The position numbers and the translations under genes are program-made. 64,000 nt of DNA from Bacteroidota bacterium (GTDB taxonomy: Bacteria; Bacteroidota; Bacteroidia; AKYH767-A; OLB10), in contig JADJPB010000015.1 of assembly GCA_016713445.1 (NCBI GenBank), positions 84,077 to 148,076 of the forward strand. Direction: 5' to 3'. A model generated the notes under the pieces. It did no database searches and was not told the DNA's origin. It saw only the letters and a program-made list of their open reading frames with translations. Of this stretch, positions 57,595 to 64,000 are shown piece after piece; position 1 is the stretch's first letter; the number at the start of each line of letters is the position of its first letter.

Positions 57595-59020
57595 CATGAA
57601 AAAATCATTACTCAAATTACCTTCTCATTAATTCTTTTGTTTTCATTTTCAATACAATCGAGAGCTCAAACCGTTTACGATTCCCAAAATATAAATTTGT
57701 TGTCTGTTTGGGATGATACCTCAGTTCCACCAGAACCAACTTATAGTATCCGTTACAACGGTATTTGGGGTTGGGATGATGGTATGGGGCATGAATACGC
57801 AATTATAGGAGCCACTACAGGTGTATATTTCATCGATATTACAAACCCAACTGCACCCATGGAAGTCGATTTTGTTGCGGGAAGACGAAACGGTTGTATT
57901 TGGAGAGAGATAAAGACCTATCGTCATTATGCTTACTTAGTTTCTGATGATGCAAGTCCAAATAGTTTTCAAATTGTCGACTTACAATACTTGCCCGATT
58001 CAGTAAGCGTAGTGCATGACGGAACTTCTATCTTCGAAAGAGCTCATACTATATTTGTAGATGGAAATAAATTGTATGGTGGGATTGTAAGGAAGTAGTT
58101 TTGGAAGTACAGCTGCGATGGCGGTATTTAGCTTAAGTAACCCCGTTCAACCTACGTTGCTTCGAAAACTAAACACTGATTTTCCTACATTATTAAACAG
58201 CAACCAAGTGCATGATATGTATGTGAGAAACGATACCGTTTATGCGAATTGCGCCTATGATGGATTGTTTATTTTCAAATATAATACTGTTCCCAACAAT
58301 TTCACGCTTTCTGCCTCGCTTACCAGTTATCCTTCACAAGGTTATAACCACAGTTCTGCTCTTACAGAAGATGGGTCCACCTTGGTCTTTATGGATGAAG
58401 TTCCGAACGGGCTACCTGTAAAGGTGCTAGATGTTTCCGATTTATCTAATCTTACCATGAAGTCGACGTTTAGTAGCAATGTTGGTCCTACCCCGCATAA
58501 TCCGTTTATGGTGGGTACTACCTGTTATATTGCATATTATCAAGATGGATTGCAAGTGTATGATGTAAGCGTACCAACGAATCCTGTTCGACTTGGTTAT
58601 TTTGATACCCGTAGTACAAACTAATATAGGCGGTCCTTATCCTTCACCCGCTTATCAAGGTGCTTGGGATATATCCATTCTTCCCAAGTGGACGTGTCAT
58701 TGTATCGGATATAAAATGGATTGTTTGTTTTAGATCCAACGCCCATGTTTACTTCAATTCCAGAGATCAATAATGCTACTTCCTTTTCTCTTTATCCAAA
58801 TCCATCTTCAGAAAATCAACTTGTAAACATAAAATTGAATATTAAGCCAACAGAAGAGGTGAGAGTAGATATAACAAATATTCAAGGTCAAATTTTAAGC
58901 TCAGCGCTTTCCGCAAATCAAAATTTTAGTATTGATACGAAAGGATTGTCGGCAGGAATATATCTTGTTTCTGTCATCAGAAAAGAAGGTAAAAGCGTAA
59001 AGAAATTAGTGATTAACTAA
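57595..59020 (+). CDS. Secreted LVIVD/choice-of-anchor B type protein with T9SS tail (five or more frameshifts)
   Basis: About 475 aa. The A6 run right after the ATG at 57595 seems one base short; corrected, it gives signal peptide MKKIITQITFSLILLFSFS and IQSRAQ. The body has GHEYAIIGATTGVYFIDITN, EIKTYRHYAYLVSDD, RAHTIFVDGNKLYGG, NPVQPTLLRKLNTDF, HDMYVRNDTVYANCAYDGLFIF: a beta-propeller of the LVIVD kind. The T9SS tail is FSLYPNPSSENQLVNIKL ... LSAGIYLVSVIRKEG. Breaks: 57597-57603, ~58090, ~58610, ~58670 and ~58712. Expected to be on the cell surface; activity unknown. Confidence 0.83.
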
Positions 59021-59049
59021 AATTGCTTACCGCAGTTACATAAAAAAGC

Positions 59050-59403
59050 CTAGGGTTTCAATCCTTTTTCAACTTGTAGCAAATCGATCCAAGCCATCCC
59101 ATCATGATCTATTAATCGTATTTCTCCTTGCGCAATTTGCGCTTTGAAGAATACCAACTCAATTTCTTTTTCAGGATATTGATAGGTGAATTTAAAAACG
59201 AATTGCACCTCTTTCAAATCAACGTTTAATTCTTCCTTGATCTCTCTTTTCAATGCAGAGAGATCATCTTCTTCAGCATCTACTTTCCCTCCTGGAAACT
59301 CCCAGTATCCTGCAAGAGACTTTCCTTCTTTTTTACGTGCCATGAGGAATTGATTTTCGGTATTGAAAACAATGGCAGCAACGACGCGTATGGTGGGTAA
59401 CAT
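59050..59403 (-). CDS. NUDIX hydrolase (MutT-like (d)NTP pyrophosphohydrolase)
   Basis: 117 aa. The Nudix box is complete: G-x5-E-x7-R-E-x2-E-E spanning GGKVDAEEDDLSALKREIKE near residues 38-57. The N-terminus (VVAAIVFNTENQFLMARKKEGKSLAGYWEFP) resembles CTP/8-oxo-dGTP type enzymes. Likely a house-cleaning role. Compact gene with no operon partner. Confidence 0.93.
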   Translation of the reverse strand: MLPTIRVVAAIVFNTENQFLMARKKEGKSLAGYWEFPGGKVDAEEDDLSALKREIKEELNVDLKEVQFVFKFTYQYPEKEIELVFFKAQIAQGEIRLIDHDGMAWIDLLQVEKGLKP

Positions 59404-59432
59404 AGAGATGGATGAGTTGAATCTTTATAAAA

Positions 59433-59466
59433 ATACGAAAGGCTCCTGAAGAGGAGCCTTTCGTAT
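59433..59466 (-). terminator. Terminator of the 60.8-kb T9SS gene
   Basis: ATACGAAAGGCTCCT and AGGAGCCTTTCGTAT form a perfect 15-bp stem with a GAAG loop; on the minus strand it is followed by TTTTTATAAAG. It lies 25 bp after the stop of the minus-strand T9SS gene and 30 bp before the NUDIX gene. Confidence 0.8.
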
Positions 59467-59491
59467 GCAAGCAGTTTAAAGGTTTAAACTA

Positions 59492-60864
59492 TTAATTTGA
59501 TTTAACAATCTTAGTTTGAGTTGTTTTGTTACCTTGTTGAGCAGTTACTACATAAATGCCATTTGACAAATCCTGACCGGAATCATCATGCCTGCTAGTG
59601 CATCTTAAGTAAACATATCTACAGAGCGACCAGCCATATCCGTTACACGAACTGCAATAGTTTGGTCTTGTCAAATCCACGTAGCACTAAGTTAAATGAC
59701 TCAGCTGAAGGATTTGGGAATACTGCAGAAGTAATTCCATCTGCTAAACGATTAGCATCAATTGCACCTGGTGTATTTACAACGCCAATAACACAAGGAT
59801 CACCATAGCAGTATGGAGTACCATCTACAATCGCACGAACTCTAACTAAATAGAATTTGTTAGCTTGGATAGCAGGACTCACATCCGCTAAGCGACACCA
59901 TTGGTTGTTTGAAGTATGAGTAAATGTTGTTCCTGGAGTCGTAGTCTCTTCAAATTCAAATTGATATTGAGGACCAGTTAAGTAAGTAAGTACAACAGCA
60001 CTTTTAATACTATCGGTTGCTAACAAACCAAGGTTACCACAATCGTTTGAATTTAACTCTGGTTGGCGAATTGAACGTAAAACAACACCTGGGTTTGTGA
60101 ATGTACACTGGCCATTGTTTAAACTAACAGTTAAGGTAACCGTTTGAGTGTCTAATACTGCACCAGCTTGAGAACCATACATCAAAACATTTACGTTTTG
60201 TGAAGTTGCTCCTGTTGACCAAGAATAAGTACTAAATCCAGGATCAGCAGATAGGCTCACCCATCCTGGCTGACAAACAGTAATCGGACTTAAAGCGGTA
60301 ATTGCGGGTTGGTAACCTGCATCAAATACTTCAACGTGTACAGTTGCACTTGTACTTGTACTACACGAACCAAAACTATTGGTAACTGTTAAAGTATAGT
60401 CTCCAGTTTGGTTAACAGTGATGTTACGAGTAGTAGCACCTGTACTCCATAAGTAAGAACTAAAGAATTGTCCACCGCTTCCCATTAAGGTTGCAGATTG
60501 GCCAGGACAAACATTTACAGGGCTTGCAGGATTAATAGTAGCATTGGTTCCAGGAATTACTAAGAATGGAGTCCATGCACTGCGTACACGAACTTGAACA
60601 CCATTTACAAATCCCCATACAGATACTCTATAGAACCCAGTCTGATTAATAAAAATTGAAGGTAGTAGCTCCACCATTCCATTGGTAGGTGAGTGGGCCA
60701 TTTAAACCAGTAACCACAGCATCTAGCTTGGTACCTGCGCATACAATCGGTCCGGAAGGGACAATGGTGACACTTTGTGCCTTTACATCTGCTGTAAGGC
60801 TAGTCACTGTCAGAAACACGCCTAAAACGTACTTCCATACACCATGAGTAATTTGTGTTGTCAT
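59492..60864 (-). CDS. Secreted Ig-like repeat protein with T9SS tail (three or more frameshifts)
   Basis: About 455 aa. N-terminal signal (MTTQITHGVWKYVLGVFLTV), then Ig-like modules: SGPIVCAGTKLDAVVTGLNG, VCPGQSATLMGSGGQFFSSY with WSTGATTRNITVNQTGDYTL, and VCQPGWVSLSADPGFSTYSW with WSTGATSQNVNV, the familiar 'CPGQS ... WSTGAT' PKD/Ig-like units of Bacteroidota surface proteins. The T9SS end is FPNPSAESFNLVLRGFDKTK, then DLSNGIYVVTAQQGNKTTQT. Breaks: ~60665, TTT 59661-59663 and near 59600. Two -7 boxes (CAAATGTA, plus strand) lie upstream at 60916 and 60945. Confidence 0.84.
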
Positions 60865-60915
60865 ATTTTAATTTAATAGTTTTAAATAAGTTTTGGTCTA
60901 ACGAATGGTTACGAG

Positions 60916-60952
60916 CAAATGTACAACGTTATTTGTATTCATTGCAAATGTA
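60916..60952 (-). promoter_or_regulatory. Promoter region with two CAAATGTA (-7 type) boxes
   Basis: Plus-strand CAAATGTA at 60916-60923 and again at 60945-60952, each reading TACATTTG on the coding strand. The CAA of the second sits 21 bp from the first, so it can also serve as the -33 element of the inner promoter. Confidence 0.45.
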
Positions 60953-61082
60953 ATACACTTGAATTTAAACAATTTTATCAAATATACTCATATTCACTGT
61001 TAACAAGCACTTTTACAGGGTGAAAGGAATTTATTTTTATTGTAAATCTACTATTTTACTCTGTAATTTGAGTAAGCAATTG

Positions 61083-64000
61083 ATGGGATTCTCCTTTTTC
61101 ATAACATTGCACGACAAAATACGTAGAAAATTAAGTGTTTTCTTACCTAAATCTGTGAAATTCAAATCTCCTCATATTTTAGTATTGGTTTGCGTACTGT
61201 TGTATTCGGTTCGTGCTGATTGTCAGCGTTTTAATACTTTGAATTATACAATCCAAGAAGGACTCCCTGGAAACCATTTGAATTCCATCTATCAGGATAG
61301 AATTGGTCGGTTGTGGATTGGAACAATGAGTGGCGCATGTCGTTTTGATGGAAAAACGTTTACTCGATTTGACCAAGGAGTGTTTTATTTAATAATCCCG
61401 TAAAATCAATATTGGAGGATCAAAGTGGGAATATTTGGTTAGGTACAATTCGAAAAGGGTTGGTGAAGTTTAGTGGAACTGTATTTTCAAATTTTCAATG
61501 AATGATGGGTTATTAAGTGACAATATTAATGCATTATGTCAGGATGAAAAGGGTAGTATTTGGGTAGGTACATCCGAGGGAATTAGTAAATTCGATGGTA
61601 AATCATTTTACAATATTACTCAAGCAAAAGGCTTAGTGAATAATAATGTTTTTGATTTGTTGTCCGATAGTAAGGGAAGAGTTTGGGTGGCAACGATAGG
61701 TGGTGTCAGTATGTATGAAGGTGGAAAATTTAGAAACCTCACGACTGAAAATGGCCTTCTCAGTAATATTGTTTATTGTGTAAAAGAGGATAAGTCTGGG
61801 AATATTTGGTTGGGAACGTATGATGGTGTGAGTGTTTGGGACGGAAATAAATTTAAAAACTATACAAAAGTTCATGGGTTGCCTAATGAGCGCGTTGAGA
61901 GCATCATGATTGATCACTCCGGAAATGCATGGGTTGGAACTTACGGTGGTGGAATAGCAAAGTTTGTTAAAGGACGATTTGACCCTGTACAAATGAGCGA
62001 AGGCATTAATTCAAATATTGTTAAATCACTGTGTGAAGATCGAGAAGGGAATTATTGGTTGGGAACGCTTAATGGCTTGTATAAATACAATGGTGATCGA
62101 TTTGTTTCATTTACCAGCGCTGATGGTATTTCAAATAATAATGTGCTTTCTGTTTTTCCAGATTCAGTGGCGGCATTTGGTTTGGAACGTTAGCAGGTGG
62201 TGTCAATTATTTTAAAAACAATCAATTTTCTAATTTTTCTACAAAAGATGGGCTAAAAAGTAATACGATTTGGAGTATTAATGGAGATAAGGATGGTTTT
62301 ATTTGGTTTGGTACTACGAATGGTCCAGCTCGATTTAATCCTGTCACTAATAGGATTGAATTAAAGTATCCTGAATTGCAATCGTTAATTATTTATACTT
62401 TTTTACAAGATAAAAACCGAAATTATTATTTTGGAACCGATAAAGGAATATATAAATATTTCGCTGACGGACGAGAAGTTCAAATTGGTGTAAATCAAGG
62501 ATTGTCGAATGATAAAGTACGCGTTCTTTATGAAGATGTTCACGGCGTTGTTTGGGTAGGGACATTGAAAGGACTTTTTTCTCTAGATGGAAATCGAGCC
62601 AAAAGTTTTGATGAAGCGAATCGTTTACCAAAGTCACCAATCACTTCGATCATTAACGATGATTTTGGAAATTTAATAGTGAGCACGTATGAATTTGGTG
62701 TCATTCGTTATAATTCAGGCAAACAATCAAATCCAATAGCTATTTTAAATAAGAAGAATGGACTCAATAACGATAAAATTCTTTTTAATTTTATTGATAG
62801 TAGAAATAAATTGTGGCTCGGCACTTCAGAAGGTATTGATGTAATCAACTGGAAAAAGTTTATTGTGGAAGGAAGCTTGAGCACCAACCATTATGATAAA
62901 AGTAATGGTTTTTTGGGAGTGGAAAGTAATGCCGCTTGCGAAGATAAAAATGGAAATATTTGGTTGGCTACTGTGAATGGGGCTATTCGCTATAATCCGG
63001 AAGCAGGAGACCTTCCTGAAACCATGCCGCTAGTTTCTATTAATAATGTGCAACTTTTTTTGGAAAATACGAATTGGAAAAGAAAAGTTTAAAGTAAATC
63101 CACACAGCGGACTTCCTGAAGAATTAGTATTGCCACATAATAACCATCTCAGTTTTGTATGTAATGGAATTTATTTGACAGCACCCGATGAAGTGAAATT
63201 AAGATATTTCTTAGAGGAAGTGATGAATCGTGGTCGCCTCCAACTAAGAATGTAATATCGAGCTATTCCAATATTCCGCCGGTTCTTACATTTTAAGGTT
63301 CAAGCCAGTGCCAACAGAAAAGACTGGAGTATTCCAGTTACCTACAGTTTTACAATTCTTCCTCCGGTTTGGAAAACACCATTTTTCTATTTACTCTATG
63401 TGGTAGTGGGAGCAGGTTCTGTTTTGTTGGCGTATAGAGTAAGAACACGCTCACTTCGTAAAAGCCAAGATTTACTAAAACGAAAAGTAGAATCTAGAAC
63501 AAGAGAGTTGCAAGCAAAAAATTTGGAACTCGCTAAGTTGTCTTTGGTAGCTTCCGAAACCGATAATGCGGTCATGATTTTTGATGAACATATGGAGTTA
63601 GAATGGGTGAATACAGGATATACAAAAATGACTGGTTTTGTACTCGAAGAAACAAGGAGAATAAAAGGGGGAACACTCAATGATTTGACGACAAATACAG
63701 ATGTTCTTTTTCATTTGGATGATTGTATTCGATTACGTAGATCGTTCATTTACGAGTCTGAAATTACACATAAGAACGGAGAGAACCGTTGGGCTTCTTC
63801 AACACTTACACCCATCTTGAATGAGAAAGGGCAGTTAAAGAATATTGTAGTTATTGATACGGATATAACGCTTCGTAAACATATGGAGGAGCAAATTCGA
63901 GCCGCTTTAGAGGAAAAAGGACTACTGTTACGCGAAATCCATCATCGTGTAAAGAATAATTTACAAATTATTATTAGTTTGTTTAATCTTCAAACTAGTT
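61083..64000 (+). CDS. Two-component regulator-propeller sensor histidine kinase (partial at right edge, about seven frameshifts)
   Basis: The protein begins with a hydrophobic signal/anchor (ILVLVCVLLYSV), then a large ligand-sensing propeller of about ten reg_prop repeats (GRLWIGTMSG, GSIWVGTSEGISKFDG, GNIWLGTYDGVSVWDG, GFIWFGTTNG), a Y_Y_Y domain (up to ~63350), one membrane helix (FYLLYVVVGAGSVLLAYRV), a coiled coil, a PAS domain (ETDNAVMIFDEHMELEWV, YTKMTGFVLEE) and the start of a HisKA_2 domain (LLREIHHRVKNNLQIIISL with the phospho-accepting His). Breaks at about 61382, 61495, 62167, 63082, 63212, 63282 and 63297. Start 61083 (ATG) is a guess; a GTG at 61020 is also in frame. Response regulator not in the window. 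Confidence 0.87.

Noticed and set aside
43612..64000. Programmed ribosomal frameshifting as the cause of the split genes
   Set aside because: Breaks differ in direction and context, lack slippery heptamers with downstream structures, and hit many unrelated genes.
1..64000. tRNA, rRNA, tmRNA or riboswitch genes
   Set aside because: No convincing cloverleaf, rRNA stretch or cobalamin/TPP box was found by eye in the gaps; a covariance-model scan (Infernal/tRNAscan-SE) was not possible here and would be needed to exclude them fully.

Overview
The window comes from a Bacteroidota genome (AT-rich, probably an environmental draft or metagenome assembly). Evidence: several C-terminal type IX secretion (T9SS) sorting tails of the 'PNP' type, a PorT homologue beside ubiE, PspC/PadR, DUF2911, DUF4476, DUF4159 and ORF6N proteins, a septum initiator of FtsB/DivIC type, and -7 promoter elements of the TAnnTTTG class. 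No rRNA, tRNA, CRISPR array, integrase or transposase was seen.

Layout. 1-8.5 kb: GT2 glycosyltransferase (runs off the left edge), recR, a sodium:solute symporter, an ~800-bp gap packed with palindromes, NfeD-type membrane protease, LysM/RlpA-like protein, B12-binding radical SAM protein. 8.5-17.4 kb: repeat-rich spacer, a 56-aa membrane protein, a very large BNR/PKD T9SS cargo, a 45-bp-period array, proline dehydrogenase, aroB-aroA. 17.4-31.5 kb: small membrane protein(s), DUF2911-TPR protein, GldM-C-like protein, orphan YhcG/DUF1016 nuclease, COG2509 flavoprotein, rfaE1-ubiE-porT operon, a 100-bp tandem array and a 153-bp dispersed element, aspartate-type aminotransferase, ORF6N protein with a perfect palindrome upstream, a hypothetical membrane protein, a B12-domain-less methylmalonyl-CoA mutase large subunit, a 179-bp tandem repeat. 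31.5-43.6 kb: FtsB, ABC-2 permease with LolA-like protein, NTF2-like protein, padR-pspC, trmN6, saccharopine dehydrogenase family, DUF4476-DUF423-lipoprotein, pckA, rsmE. 43.6-64 kb: DUF4159 protein, a TonB receptor flanked by a His/Cys-rich small protein and a lipoprotein (probable metal uptake), T9SS cargos, class-V aminotransferase, THUMP RNA methyltransferase, zinc-ribbon coiled coil, Nif3-like, lpxK, LVIVD-repeat cargo, NUDIX, Ig-like cargo, and a giant propeller/PAS/HisKA_2 sensor running off the right edge.

Two overall patterns stand out. (1) Many genes (1-20 kb and especially 43.6-64 kb) are split by single-base indels, mostly in short homopolymers, while 20-43 kb is nearly free of them. 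Because conserved housekeeping genes are hit (aroA, aroB, lpxK, Nif3-like, THUMP methyltransferase), sequencing or assembly error is the most likely cause. I report such genes as single entries spanning the whole reading path and give the junctions. (2) Intergenic DNA holds an unusual set of short palindromic and tandem repeats. These include a 16-bp element, TCGCGAAGCCTCGCGA, seen seven times; one copy sits in a microsatellite context that also occurs uninterrupted elsewhere in the window, and is flanked by a 4-bp CTAA duplication.
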